DNA of 64,000 nucleotides, taken from NCBI GenBank assembly GCA_016702415.1, contig JADJEA010000024.1, positions 434,001 to 498,000 of the forward strand. Reading direction: 5' to 3'. This DNA is from Nostocoides sp. (GTDB taxonomy: Bacteria; Actinomycetota; Actinomycetes; Actinomycetales; Dermatophilaceae). The position numbers were made by a program, and so were the translations under genes. A model generated the notes under the pieces. The model was not told the origin of the DNA. It saw only the letters and a program-made list of their open reading frames with translations, and did no database searches. This document shows positions 9,004-16,748 of the stretch, piece by piece (position 1 is the first letter of the stretch; each line of letters begins with the position of its first letter).

Positions 9004-9238
9004 ACTTGAGCACGTCATAGCGACTTGAGCACGCGTTTTATCCGACTTGAGCACGCGTTTCGGTCAACTTGAGCACGTCAGCCAGCTTGAGCACGTCATA
9101 CCGACTTGAGCACGCCAGACATAGCGTGCTCAAGTCCGGATGGCGTGCTCAAGTTGGCGCGTCGGGATGGCTCAGGTCGACACGGCGTGCTCAAGTTGGA
9201 GAACCCGGGCGGCTCGCGTCGCTATGGCGTGCTCAAGT
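9004..9238. repeat. Two-armed array of 11-bp CTTGAGCACG-type repeats
   Basis: Six units of ACTTGAGCACG (one has G at position 1) start at 9004, 9023, 9045, 9067, 9085 and 9104. They are followed by the reverse complement CGTGCTCAAGT at 9125, 9144, 9186 and 9228, with a degraded unit near 9166. Centre-to-centre steps are 18-22 bp, about two helical turns. All forward units precede all reverse units, so the whole block is one inverted repeat centred near 9120; the innermost pair forms an 11-bp perfect stem with a 10-nt loop. The last two reverse units are in a 42-bp direct repeat that also includes TTGGAGAACC. The block fills the gap between two convergent glycosyltransferase genes. Confidence 0.85.
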
Positions 9239-9279
9239 TGGAGAACCGGCCCCCGGGCGGCTCGCCGGCACCACAGACG

Positions 9280-10419
9280 TCAGCTCGCGGCGGCCACGAC
9301 CGAGCGAACGTGCCGCTCGAGCTCGGTTCCGGTGCGCTCCCAGCTGAAGGAGCGGGCGTGGCGCCGCGCGTTGTCGCCGTACTTGCCCCGCAAGTGCCCG
9401 TCGGCGATCAACCCGTCGACCTGGGCAACCAACTCGTCGACGTCGCGGGCCAGCAGGCCAGTCTCGCCGGCGACGATGGACTCGGTGACGCCACCGGCAT
9501 ACGCGAAGGCAATGGCGGGGGTCGCGTGCAGGCCCGCCTCGACGATGGTCAGCCCCCAGCCTTCCTTCTGCGATGGCATGAGCACGACCCACGATTGCGC
9601 AAGCAGGCGGTGCTTCTCGTGCTCCTCGACGAACCCGTGGAAGTGGACCCGGTCGGCGACTCCCGCCTCCACGGCGTGGGTGCGCAGGTGGTCCTCCCAG
9701 TAGCCGCTGCCGACGATGTGGAGGTGCAGGGTCGGATACCGGTCGGAGAGCGCCTTGACGACGTCGATCGCGACCTCATTGTGCTTGTGGGGCACCAGGC
9801 GGCCCAGGACCATCAGGCTCGGTTCCGGGGAGCGGGGGACGGCGGCATACGTCTCGAGATCGGCCGGATGGTCGTTGCCGGAGTAGATCACCCGGACACG
9901 CCCGGGATCCACGCCGAGGCCGGCGAGGTCGGTGCGCGTCGCCTCCGAGACCGTGACATAGGCGCAATTGCGATACGCCCACGGAGCGACCCGGGACTCC
10001 AGGAACCACCCGAACGCCCCGAGCGCCCGCCCGAGCACCATCGGCCACTGATCCTGGTGGACGTGGTGGACGATGTTGACGACCGGGACCCGCGCCAGCA
10101 GCGGCGACCAGAAGGGGACGCCGTTCTGGACGTCGAGGACGAGGTCGTAGTCCCTGCGGTGCCGGGCGAGATGGGCCAGCGCGCGGGCATACACCCCGAA
10201 CCGGCTCCCCGCGCGGACCACGCGCACGCGGTCGTGCCACGTCGTGCGGGTGGCACCGGGGAAGCGCGCGGTGAAGAGGGTGACCCGGTGCCCGTGCTCG
10301 GCGAGGATCTCGGCCGTGCGCTCGACAAAGGTTTCCGAACCCCCAGCCTCCGGGTGCTCGCGGTCGCGCCACGAGAGATAGAGGATGCGCAGGGGCAGCT
10401 TCGGCCCGGCTTCGACCAC
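9280..10419 (-). CDS. Glycosyltransferase family 4 (GT-B)
   Basis: A complete 379-residue GT-B enzyme. The N-terminal domain begins LRILYLSWRDREHPEAGGSE, the usual glycine-rich start for GT4 enzymes of the mannosyltransferase/PimA type. The C-terminal domain has SGNDHP, LGRLVPHK, GSGYWED and the EX7E motif EGWGLTIVEAG around residue 300. There are no membrane helices. The GTG start at 10419 has AAAGG about 7 nt upstream. It diverges from the methyltransferase at 10484, with a 64-bp shared promoter region, and its 3' end runs into the 11-bp repeat array. The donor and acceptor are unknown; a role in the same polysaccharide as its neighbours is inferred. Confidence 0.85.
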   Translation of the reverse strand: MVEAGPKLPLRILYLSWRDREHPEAGGSETFVERTAEILAEHGHRVTLFTARFPGATRTTWHDRVRVVRAGSRFGVYARALAHLARHRRDYDLVLDVQNGVPFWSPLLARVPVVNIVHHVHQDQWPMVLGRALGAFGWFLESRVAPWAYRNCAYVTVSEATRTDLAGLGVDPGRVRVIYSGNDHPADLETYAAVPRSPEPSLMVLGRLVPHKHNEVAIDVVKALSDRYPTLHLHIVGSGYWEDHLRTHAVEAGVADRVHFHGFVEEHEKHRLLAQSWVVLMPSQKEGWGLTIVEAGLHATPAIAFAYAGGVTESIVAGETGLLARDVDELVAQVDGLIADGHLRGKYGDNARRHARSFSWERTGTELERHVRSVVAAAS

Positions 10420-10471
10420 GTCCGACCTTTCCGTCGCTCCCGGACATCTGGGCCGGGTGGTTACTCGTCAT

Positions 10472-10477
10472 TAGGAT
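10472..10477 (+). promoter_or_regulatory. -10 box for leaderless start at 10484
   Basis: TAGGAT ends 6 nt before the GTG of the methyltransferase gene; no Shine-Dalgarno sequence is present between them. Confidence 0.55.
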
Positions 10478-10483
10478 AGCGGC

Positions 10484-11353
10484 GTGCAGCCCCCGGACGA
10501 TCGACTCGAACGCGGCCGTCCCTGCGAAATCTGCGCGGCCCCCACCCGCCCCTGGCACTTGCTCGGCGGCGGCGCCCTGGAGCGTTGTCCGGTATGCCGA
10601 CACCTCCGCCGCCCACTCGCCTCCTGTCCCGCGGGTCACCGGGATCTCGCCTACGGCGGCGACCCGTCCCTCGACCGCATCCGCACCGCCCTGACGTTCC
10701 GGTCGCTGCGCCCGCGCGGGGTGCGCAGTGTCTTCGAGATCGGGTATGGCGGGGGCTCCCTCCTGCGCCGCTTCCACGACGCCGGCGCACAGATCGGCGG
10801 GGTCGACCCCGGCCAGCTCGACGTCGATGTCGACCCGGTCGTCCGGGAGCACGGGAGGCTTTGGTCCGGGCCGGCCGAGGACCTGCCCGACGGCTGGGCT
10901 CGGGCCGATCTCGTCGTCGGCATCCACGTCCTCGAACATGTCGCCGACCCGCACGCGACGCTCCGCAAGGCCGTGACGATGCTCGAACCCGGCGGGCGGG
11001 CGGTCTTCCTGACTCCGGCGGGAGACGCGTGGGGGCCACGCACCTACGGGTCGGCCTGGTGGATGCTTGAGGACCCGACGCACGTCCGCTTCTTCTCCGC
11101 CGACTCGCTCGCCCGGCTCGCGGTCGACGCCGGCCTGACCAACGTCCGGGTCGACCGGCTCGTCCTGGACAGCCTCACCACCGATGTCGCCTCCCTCGCC
11201 CGGGCCCGAGGCGTGCGCCGCCCGGACGGGGTTCTGGCCGACCAGCGGGTCCTCGCCGCCGCGGCGGCGAGTGCTCCCGCCGTGCTCGCCCTGCGCTCCC
11301 TCGCGCGCCACACTCGCCCCACCCTGCGCCTCTCGGCCGCCCGGGCGGCGTGA
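10484..11353 (+). CDS. Class I SAM methyltransferase with N-terminal zinc-ribbon
   Basis: The 289-residue protein begins with a CXXC...CXXC element (CEICAAP then CPVC, residues 12-38) typical of the zinc-binding N-terminus of sugar C-methyltransferases and related enzymes. A class I methyltransferase domain follows: VFEIGYGGG (motif I, residue ~85), then VVGIHVLEHVADP and LEPGGRAVFLTP. Enzymes of this kind methylate nucleotide sugars or glycan ends, so a role in decorating the local polysaccharide is inferred. The GTG at 10484 is preceded by a leaderless-type TAGGAT box. Confidence 0.8.
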   Translation: MQPPDDRLERGRPCEICAAPTRPWHLLGGGALERCPVCRHLRRPLASCPAGHRDLAYGGDPSLDRIRTALTFRSLRPRGVRSVFEIGYGGGSLLRRFHDAGAQIGGVDPGQLDVDVDPVVREHGRLWSGPAEDLPDGWARADLVVGIHVLEHVADPHATLRKAVTMLEPGGRAVFLTPAGDAWGPRTYGSAWWMLEDPTHVRFFSADSLARLAVDAGLTNVRVDRLVLDSLTTDVASLARARGVRRPDGVLADQRVLAAAAASAPAVLALRSLARHTRPTLRLSAARAA

Positions 11354-11417
11354 TGCCGCGCGCCCGGGTGCCGAGCGCCACCGCGACCGACGGACGCATC
11401 ACCCCTGGGGCAGGCTC

Positions 11418-12221
11418 GTGAAGCGGCCGGTGTGGCGACCCGGAGCGGCACCGCCGGCCGGACGCCCTAGGCAGGCCCGCGGCATACGGCGATCGCGGCG
11501 GTTGTTCGCGAGTTTCCTCGTCGAGCAGACCGACCCTCAGCGGTTCTACGGGGACCTGGCCACCGACTCGCTGGCCACCCTGGCCGAGTGGGTGGACGTG
11601 CGCGATCGGCTCGTCCTCGACGTCGGGGCGGGGCCCGCCCAGTTCGCGGACGCGTTCCGGGGTGCCGGGGCGCGCTATGTCCCCCTCGATCACGACCGGT
11701 CGGTCCCGTCGGTGGCCGGCGGTGGGGTGGTCGGATCGGCGCTCGCCCTCCCGATCGCCTCGGGAAGCGTCGACATCGTCTTCTGCAGCAACCTGCTCGA
11801 GCATGTCCCCGATCTCGAAGCGGTCGCCGACGAACTCGTCCGGGTGCTGCGTCCGGGCGGGGTGCTCTATCTCAGTTACACGAACTGGCTCTCCCCCTGG
11901 GGCGGCCACGAGGCCTCCCCGTGGCATTGGGTCAGCGGGGGGTATGCCGTGCGCCGCTACCGCCGCCGCCACGGCCGCCCACCGAAGAACCGGTTGGGCG
12001 AGACGATTTTCCGCACCAGCATCGCGCAGGGCCTGCGCTGGGCGAGGAGCCACCCCGATGTCGAGGCGCTGGCCGCCCGGCCGCGCTATTTGCCCGACCG
12101 GGCTCGGGTGCTCCTCGCGGTGCCCGGGCTGCGCGAGGTCCTGACCTGGAACCTCTTGCTCCTGGTTCGCCGCCGCGACCCGGCGTCCACGCGTGTCGGA
12201 CCGCCCGGCCCGGGCCGATGA
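11418..12221 (+). CDS. Class I SAM methyltransferase
   Basis: The 267-residue product has motif I LVLDVGAGPAQFA near residue 60, an acidic LDHDRS end of strand 2, and FCSNLLEHVPDLEAV/LRPGGVLYLSYTNW, all standard for Methyltransf_11-type enzymes. A basic Arg-rich N-terminus (residues 1-35) precedes the fold. The GTG at 11418 is the last start before the conserved part and has GGGGCAGG upstream. The gene lies 64 bp after the zinc-ribbon methyltransferase and its stop overlaps the start of the flippase (ATGA), so it is coupled to membrane export of a glycan. Confidence 0.78.
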   Translation: MKRPVWRPGAAPPAGRPRQARGIRRSRRLFASFLVEQTDPQRFYGDLATDSLATLAEWVDVRDRLVLDVGAGPAQFADAFRGAGARYVPLDHDRSVPSVAGGGVVGSALALPIASGSVDIVFCSNLLEHVPDLEAVADELVRVLRPGGVLYLSYTNWLSPWGGHEASPWHWVSGGYAVRRYRRRHGRPPKNRLGETIFRTSIAQGLRWARSHPDVEALAARPRYLPDRARVLLAVPGLREVLTWNLLLLVRRRDPASTRVGPPGPGR

Positions 12222-13558
12222 CGGACCCCACGTCGCCGCTGCCGCCATCCGCGGCCGGGCAGGGATTGGCGCGCTCGGGGGTCGCGCTCGCCGTCGCCAC
12301 GGCGATCTCCGGGCTGCTGGGGTACGTCTACATCCTCGTCCTGACCCGCGCGCTGGGCCCGGAGCGGTTCGGCATTCTCGGCGCGCTCACGGGCCTGTCC
12401 GTCATCCTCTCCGTCGCCTCCACCGCCATCCAGCTGGAGGCGACCCGGAGCGTGGCCGGCGATCCGGTGGCCGCTCGCGACTGGTTGTATGCCCGTGGCC
12501 GGATCGTCTCCGCCGCCACCGGTGTTCTCGCCCTGGCCATCTCCCCCGCCGTCGTCGCGGGATTGCGGCTGGACTCGTGGTGGCCGGCCATCGCCCTCGC
12601 CGCGGTGATGATTCCGCAGACGTACCTCGGGGTTCAGCTCGGCATCCTCCTCGGCTCGGGACGGCCGGCCGCCTTCGGAGTGCTCCTGGTCGTCAGCGCC
12701 CTCAGCCGCACCCTCGCGGCGATCCTGACCGCGGTGCTCCACCGCGGTCCGGCGTTCGCCCTCTGGGCCACCGCAGCGACGGCTCTCGCCGTCCTCGGCG
12801 TCGGCCATCTGCTCCTTCGCGCCGACCGGCGCGCCTTCCCCGCGGCCACGACAGGCCCTGCCGGACCGGACCGCGACACGGCGCACCCCGACAGCGTGGC
12901 GCACCCAAGCGCCAACCCCGGGGCTGCGATCCCCGGCCGCCCGAGCCACGACACCCGCTGGGCCGGCACGCTGCGGGCCGCCGTCGCGGCGGGAGCGCTG
13001 CTCGTCCTTCTCGACGCCGACCTCCTGGTCGCACGCGCAGTGCTCAGCGAGCACGACGCGGGTTGGTACGCCTTCCTCACGGTCTTCGGGCGGGTCACCT
13101 TCTGGGGCACCAACTTCATCGCCCTCTGGGTCCTGCCGCACGAGGCCGCCCGCGGGAGCGCGGCCACCGCCCGTGCCTATGCCCTCGGCGCGGTCGCGGT
13201 GATGGGCCTGGCCGCGGTCGGTGCGGCGGCCGTCGCCGGGGGGTGGCTCACCTCGGTCCTGGCCGGTCCGGCGTATGCCGGGGCCGCGGCATACGCTCCG
13301 CTCTTCGCCGTCGCGGGGAGCCTCCTCTCGGTCGTCCAGCTCGCGATCTATGTCGATGTCGCCCGGGCCCGCCACGTCCTCGGGTCGGTGGTGTGGGCCG
13401 CGTCGGTGATCCTGGTCCTGGCGATCCGGTTCGTCGCGCCACGGACGATCGGCGGCGTCATCTGGTGCACCGTCCTGGTGCTCGCCGCGGTCGCGGCCGT
13501 GGGCCTGGCCCGGATGCGGGAGCCCCACCGCGCGGCGCCCACTCACCCAAGCCCGTGA
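12218..13558 (+). CDS. Polysaccharide flippase, MATE-Wzx-like
   Basis: A 446-residue, roughly 12-helix transporter similar in its first repeat (LLGYVYILVLTRALGPERFG) to the flippase at 1444. A hydrophilic Pro/Asp/His-rich loop of about 40 residues near residue 220 separates the two six-helix halves. It would translocate a lipid-linked oligosaccharide outward. Its start codon overlaps the stop of the preceding methyltransferase. Within the gene, GTATGCCG (13273) and CGGCATAC (13287) form an inverted pair 6 bp apart. Two flippases in one locus suggest two exported glycans or a duplicated step. Confidence 0.82.
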   Translation: MTDPTSPLPPSAAGQGLARSGVALAVATAISGLLGYVYILVLTRALGPERFGILGALTGLSVILSVASTAIQLEATRSVAGDPVAARDWLYARGRIVSAATGVLALAISPAVVAGLRLDSWWPAIALAAVMIPQTYLGVQLGILLGSGRPAAFGVLLVVSALSRTLAAILTAVLHRGPAFALWATAATALAVLGVGHLLLRADRRAFPAATTGPAGPDRDTAHPDSVAHPSANPGAAIPGRPSHDTRWAGTLRAAVAAGALLVLLDADLLVARAVLSEHDAGWYAFLTVFGRVTFWGTNFIALWVLPHEAARGSAATARAYALGAVAVMGLAAVGAAAVAGGWLTSVLAGPAYAGAAAYAPLFAVAGSLLSVVQLAIYVDVARARHVLGSVVWAASVILVLAIRFVAPRTIGGVIWCTVLVLAAVAAVGLARMREPHRAAPTHPSP

Positions 13559-13582
13559 GGGCCGGCCGGGCCGACCTGCCGT

Positions 13583-13666
13583 ACCCCCGGCTACACCGGT
13601 CCCAGCTCCACACCGACTCCCGAGCGTGATCGCCCCGTAGCCCAGCCCACTGCTGTAGCCGGGGGT
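13583..13666. repeat. 13-bp perfect inverted repeat between convergent genes
   Basis: ACCCCCGGCTACA at 13583-13595 is matched exactly by its reverse complement at 13654-13666, with 58 nt between. It sits in the 124-bp gap between the 3' ends of the flippase and the S51 peptidase and could act as a bidirectional 3' structure, although the loop is long and there is no U-tract. Confidence 0.5.
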
Positions 13667-13682
13667 TCAGCCAAGGCCCGGT

Positions 13683-14414
13683 TCAGCCCAATCGCTGCGG
13701 CTCGATCCGCTCCTCCGTGACCACCCCATCGCTGCCCCGCCGGACGATGTATGCCGCGCCCCCGCTCCGCTCCCCTACCGCCTCGACGAGGTCGCTGCCG
13801 TGGTAGACGAGGCCGACCCCGTCGTCGGTGCAGTGGGTGACCCCGAGCGTCCCGTCGCCGACCAGCCGATGAACGGTCGGGCGGCGCTGCTCCTCGGAGT
13901 CGTAATGAACGCCATTGCCATAGGGCAGTAGCGCCAGCCCATTGGTGACCGCGCGCAGCTCGGGGCCGAAGGAGTCGGTGCAGCCGCCCTGGTACCAACA
14001 GATCGACCCCGCCGACACCCCCGAGAGCACGACGCCGGCCGCCCACACCCGGCGCCAGACCGGGCGCAGGTCGTGGACATCCCACACGGCCAGGAGGTTG
14101 GCGACCGAGCCGCCGTTGACCCAGACGACGTCCTGGTCCAGGAGGTGTCCCTCGACGTCGGAGATATTGGGCATGGGGAACAGGTGCAGGTGCGTCAGGT
14201 CGAATCCGGCGACCCGGGCCGCGTCATCCAACTCCGCCGCGAACCACCGCTGGTCGCCCGACGCGGTCCCGAGCACGGTCACCCGCGGCGGCCGACCGGT
14301 CACCCCGGACAGATCGACGGCGTGATGGACCAGCCGATCGAACTCCATCCGGGTCCTGGTCCCGAAGCGGTAGCCACCCGAGGTGGCGAGGATCGTCGGC
14401 TGCTCGGCGGGCAT
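13683..14414 (-). CDS. Peptidase S51 family protein (dipeptidase E / cyanophycinase-like)
   Basis: The 243-residue protein begins with a TILATSGGYR strand-turn and has VWVNGGSVANLLAVW followed by GVSAGSICW. The second motif holds the nucleophilic serine of S51 serine peptidases (peptidase E, cyanophycinase). YHGSDLVEAV and the downstream strand complete the fold. Dipeptidase E hydrolyses Asp-X dipeptides; cyanophycinase would be longer, so a cytoplasmic dipeptidase is more likely. ATG at 14414 is chosen because TAGGGT ends exactly 7 nt upstream; a GTG three codons earlier (14423) is possible. It is divergent from the acyl-CoA ligase. Confidence 0.8.
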   Translation of the reverse strand: MPAEQPTILATSGGYRFGTRTRMEFDRLVHHAVDLSGVTGRPPRVTVLGTASGDQRWFAAELDDAARVAGFDLTHLHLFPMPNISDVEGHLLDQDVVWVNGGSVANLLAVWDVHDLRPVWRRVWAAGVVLSGVSAGSICWYQGGCTDSFGPELRAVTNGLALLPYGNGVHYDSEEQRRPTVHRLVGDGTLGVTHCTDDGVGLVYHGSDLVEAVGERSGGAAYIVRRGSDGVVTEERIEPQRLG

Positions 14415-14421
14415 GGGGCTC

Positions 14422-14427
14422 ACCCTA
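14422..14427 (-). promoter_or_regulatory. -10 box for leaderless start at 14414
   Basis: TAGGGT on the minus strand is 7 nt from the ATG of the S51 peptidase gene, which argues for this ATG over the GTG inside the spacer. Confidence 0.45.
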
Positions 14428-14572
14428 ATCAGGCGGTCACCGCGGCGCCGCCCGAGAGGACCGCATCACCGAAGGAGCCCGCCGTGACCCGAGTCACGCC
14501 CCCGGCGTGATTGGCTTGACCGCACGCCATTACCCTGTCGTCCAAGCCCGTCCGCAAGCCCAGGAGTCAACG

Positions 14573-16069
14573 ATGACCAACCTCGCGACCAATCTCGTCA
14601 ACACCGCGACCGCGCACCCGTCCAGCACCGCGATCGCCATCAACGGCACCCACATCCCGTATGCCGCTTTGCTCGCCGCCTCCGCCAAGGTCGCCGGCGA
14701 ACTCGCCGCCGCCGGGATCGAGCCCGGGGACCGGATCGCGCTGATCCTGCCGAATGTCCCGGCCTACCCGGTGACCTTCTTCGGTGCTCTCATGGCCGGT
14801 GCCACGGTCGTCCCGATGAACCCCTTGCTGAAGTCCGGCGAGATCGACTTCTTCTTCACCAACTCTGGGGCCAAGATCGCATTCGTCTGGCCCGACTTCG
14901 TCGAGGAGGCCACCAAGGGCGCGGTCAACTCCGGCACCCGCATCATCACGTGCGACCCGATGGGCCCGGTGGCCGGTCAGTTCGACGCGGCTGAGCCGCT
15001 CTCGGCGCCGGTCGAGCGCGCCGACGACGACACTGCGGTCATCCTCTACACCTCCGGAACGACCGGCCGCCCCAAGGGCGCGGAACTCACGCACGCCAAT
15101 ATCCACCTCAACGCCTACCGCTCCTCCCAGGTCATCCTCGAGATCAGCGACAAGGACGTCCTCATGGGCTGCCTGCCGCTCTTCCACGTCTTCGGTCTGA
15201 CCGTCGGTCTCCAGGCCGCCGTGCTCGTCGGTGCCTCTCTCGCCCTCATCCCGCGGTTCGACCCGGCCGCGGCGATCAAGACGATCCAGGACGAGAAGGT
15301 CACCGTCATGCTCGGGGTCCCCACGATGTATGCCGCGATCCTCCACCACCCGGATAGCGACACCATGGACGCCTCGTCGCTGCGCACCTGCGCCTCCGGT
15401 GGGTCGGCCATGCCGGCGGAGATCCAGCGGGCGTTCGAGGAGAAGTTCCACTGCCTGATCCTCGAGGGGTACGGCCTGTCGGAGACCTCTCCCGTCGCGT
15501 CCTTCAATATGCCCGACCGCCCGACGAAGTCCGGCACTATCGGGGTGGCCATCCCCGGTTGCGAGATGAAGCTCATCGACGAGTCCGGCAATGACGTCGG
15601 TGTGGGCGGTGTGGGCGAGATCGCGATCCGCGGCGACAACGTCATGAAGGGCTACTGGGGCAACCCCGAGGCCACCGCCGAGGCGATCCCCGACGGGTGG
15701 TTCCGCACCGGCGACATGGCCACCGTGGACGACGAAGGCTACTACACGATCGTCGACCGCAAGAAGGACATGATCTTGCGCGGCGGGATGAACGTCTATC
15801 CCCGCGAGGTCGAGGAACTGATCTACACCCACCCGGACGTTCTCGAGGTCGCCGTCGTCGCCATCCCCGATGAGTTGCTCGGTGAGAATGTCGGTGCCGC
15901 CGTCGCCCTCAAGCCCGGCGCGACGACCACCGCGGAGGAGATCCAGGCCTGGACCAAGGAGCGCATCGCGGCCTACAAGTACCCCCGCCAGGTGTGGCTC
16001 GTCGATGACCTGCCCAAGGGCCCGACCGGCAAGATCCTCCGCCGCGAGGTCCACGCGCCCAGCGAGTGA
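14573..16069 (+). CDS. Fatty-acid/acyl-CoA ligase, AMP-binding superfamily
   Basis: This 498-residue adenylate-forming enzyme activates a carboxylic acid to its AMP ester and then its CoA thioester. The P-loop-like motif ILYTSGTTGRPKGAELTH is near residue 160, the aromatic motif LEGYGLSETSP near residue 300, FRTGDMATVDDEGYYTIVDR near residue 390, and the catalytic lysine lies in PTGKILRRE at the C-terminus. All core motifs are present. The likely substrates are long- or medium-chain fatty acids, but specificity is not readable. AGGAG at 14562-14566 supports the ATG. A hairpin 20 bp after the stop probably ends the transcript. It could feed the beta-oxidation and ETF genes nearby. Confidence 0.85.
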   Translation: MTNLATNLVNTATAHPSSTAIAINGTHIPYAALLAASAKVAGELAAAGIEPGDRIALILPNVPAYPVTFFGALMAGATVVPMNPLLKSGEIDFFFTNSGAKIAFVWPDFVEEATKGAVNSGTRIITCDPMGPVAGQFDAAEPLSAPVERADDDTAVILYTSGTTGRPKGAELTHANIHLNAYRSSQVILEISDKDVLMGCLPLFHVFGLTVGLQAAVLVGASLALIPRFDPAAAIKTIQDEKVTVMLGVPTMYAAILHHPDSDTMDASSLRTCASGGSAMPAEIQRAFEEKFHCLILEGYGLSETSPVASFNMPDRPTKSGTIGVAIPGCEMKLIDESGNDVGVGGVGEIAIRGDNVMKGYWGNPEATAEAIPDGWFRTGDMATVDDEGYYTIVDRKKDMILRGGMNVYPREVEELIYTHPDVLEVAVVAIPDELLGENVGAAVALKPGATTTAEEIQAWTKERIAAYKYPRQVWLVDDLPKGPTGKILRREVHAPSE

Positions 16070-16089
16070 TCACCATGTCCGCGGCGGGC

Positions 16090-16122
16090 GCCCCCGGCTG
16101 GGCCAACGGTCCGGCCGGGGGC
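16090..16122 (+). terminator. Hairpin after acyl-CoA ligase gene
   Basis: GCCCCCGGC (16090-16098) pairs with GCCGGGGGC (16114-16122) across a 15-nt loop, 20 bp after the stop codon. No U-tract follows, as is common in high-G+C actinobacteria. Confidence 0.45.
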
Positions 16123-16156
16123 ACCACCGGTCGCGGTGACCGTGGCGCGATTGGCC

Positions 16157-16162
16157 TATCGT
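16157..16162 (+). promoter_or_regulatory. -10 box for leaderless start at 16170
   Basis: TATCGT ends 7 nt before the ATG of the DJ-1/PfpI gene; no ribosome binding site is present. Confidence 0.5.
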
Positions 16163-16169
16163 CGTCGTC

Positions 16170-16748
16170 ATGAGCGCTGTCCTTCTGTATGCCTTCGACA
16201 CGATGGCCGACTGGGAGTACGCCTATGTCACCACCGTGCTCCAGATGCACGCGCGCGGCGGCGACGAGCGCTACCGCCTCCTGGTCGCGAGCGCCGACGG
16301 GGCGCCGGTGACCACTCTCGGTGGCTTGCGGGTGCTCCCCGAGGCCACGCTGGACGACGTCAGCGCCGACGACATCGCCCTCCTTCTCCTCCCCGGTGGC
16401 AACACCTGGCTCGACGGGGACCACGATGCGGTGCTCGCCCTCGCACGTCGGCTCCTCGACGCCGGCACCCCAGTCGCGGGGATCTGCGGGGCCACCCGCG
16501 CGATGGCCCGGGCCGGGTTGCTCGACCACCGGGCCCACGTCGTCGATGCCGACTCCGACGAGCCCGACTATCCCGGCCGGCAGTTCCGGGTCCATGCCTC
16601 GGTCGCGCACGACGGTGCCGTCGTCACGGCCATCGGAGCGGCGCCCCTGGAGTTCAGCCGGGAGGTCTTCAAGGTGCTCGCCCTCGACGACGCCGCCGGC
16701 ATCGACGCCTGGTATGCCGCGTTCAAGGGCGTCCCCGACGCCCGCTGA
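16170..16748 (+). CDS. DJ-1/PfpI family protein
   Basis: A 192-residue class I glutamine-amidotransferase-like fold. The nucleophile elbow is PVAGICGATRAMARAG with the conserved cysteine near residue 110, preceded by LLLLPGGNTWL. These features place it with DJ-1/PfpI proteins of the YDR533/type 1 amidotransferase-like group used in stress protection or as hydrolases/chaperones; the exact activity is unknown. It is transcribed alone, apparently leaderless. Its 3' end overlaps the convergent EamA gene by 26 bp. Confidence 0.78.
   Translation: MSAVLLYAFDTMADWEYAYVTTVLQMHARGGDERYRLLVASADGAPVTTLGGLRVLPEATLDDVSADDIALLLLPGGNTWLDGDHDAVLALARRLLDAGTPVAGICGATRAMARAGLLDHRAHVVDADSDEPDYPGRQFRVHASVAHDGAVVTAIGAAPLEFSREVFKVLALDDAAGIDAWYAAFKGVPDAR

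Noticed and set aside
9004..9238. CRISPR array
   Set aside because: Units are only 11 bp, spacers are 7-11 bp and partly similar, orientation flips halfway, and no cas genes are present.
9004..9238. Replication origin or plasmid iterons
   Set aside because: Phasing resembles iterons, but there is no AT-rich unwinding element, DnaA box or replication/partition gene nearby; flanking genes are ordinary glycosyltransferases.
13683..14414. True cyanophycinase with a cyanophycin pathway
   Set aside because: Length and sequence fit a small S51 peptidase better and no cyanophycin synthetase is near; the ATP-grasp protein at 38962 lacks that enzyme's architecture.
14516..14536. TTGACC plus TACCCT as a promoter for the acyl-CoA ligase
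   Set aside because: The two hexamers are only 9 bp apart, too short for a normal -35/-10 pair; TACCCT alone may still be a -10.
16723..16748. The 26-bp overlap of convergent genes as a frame error
   Set aside because: Both C-termini are of normal length for their families; short tail-to-tail overlaps are common in compact genomes.
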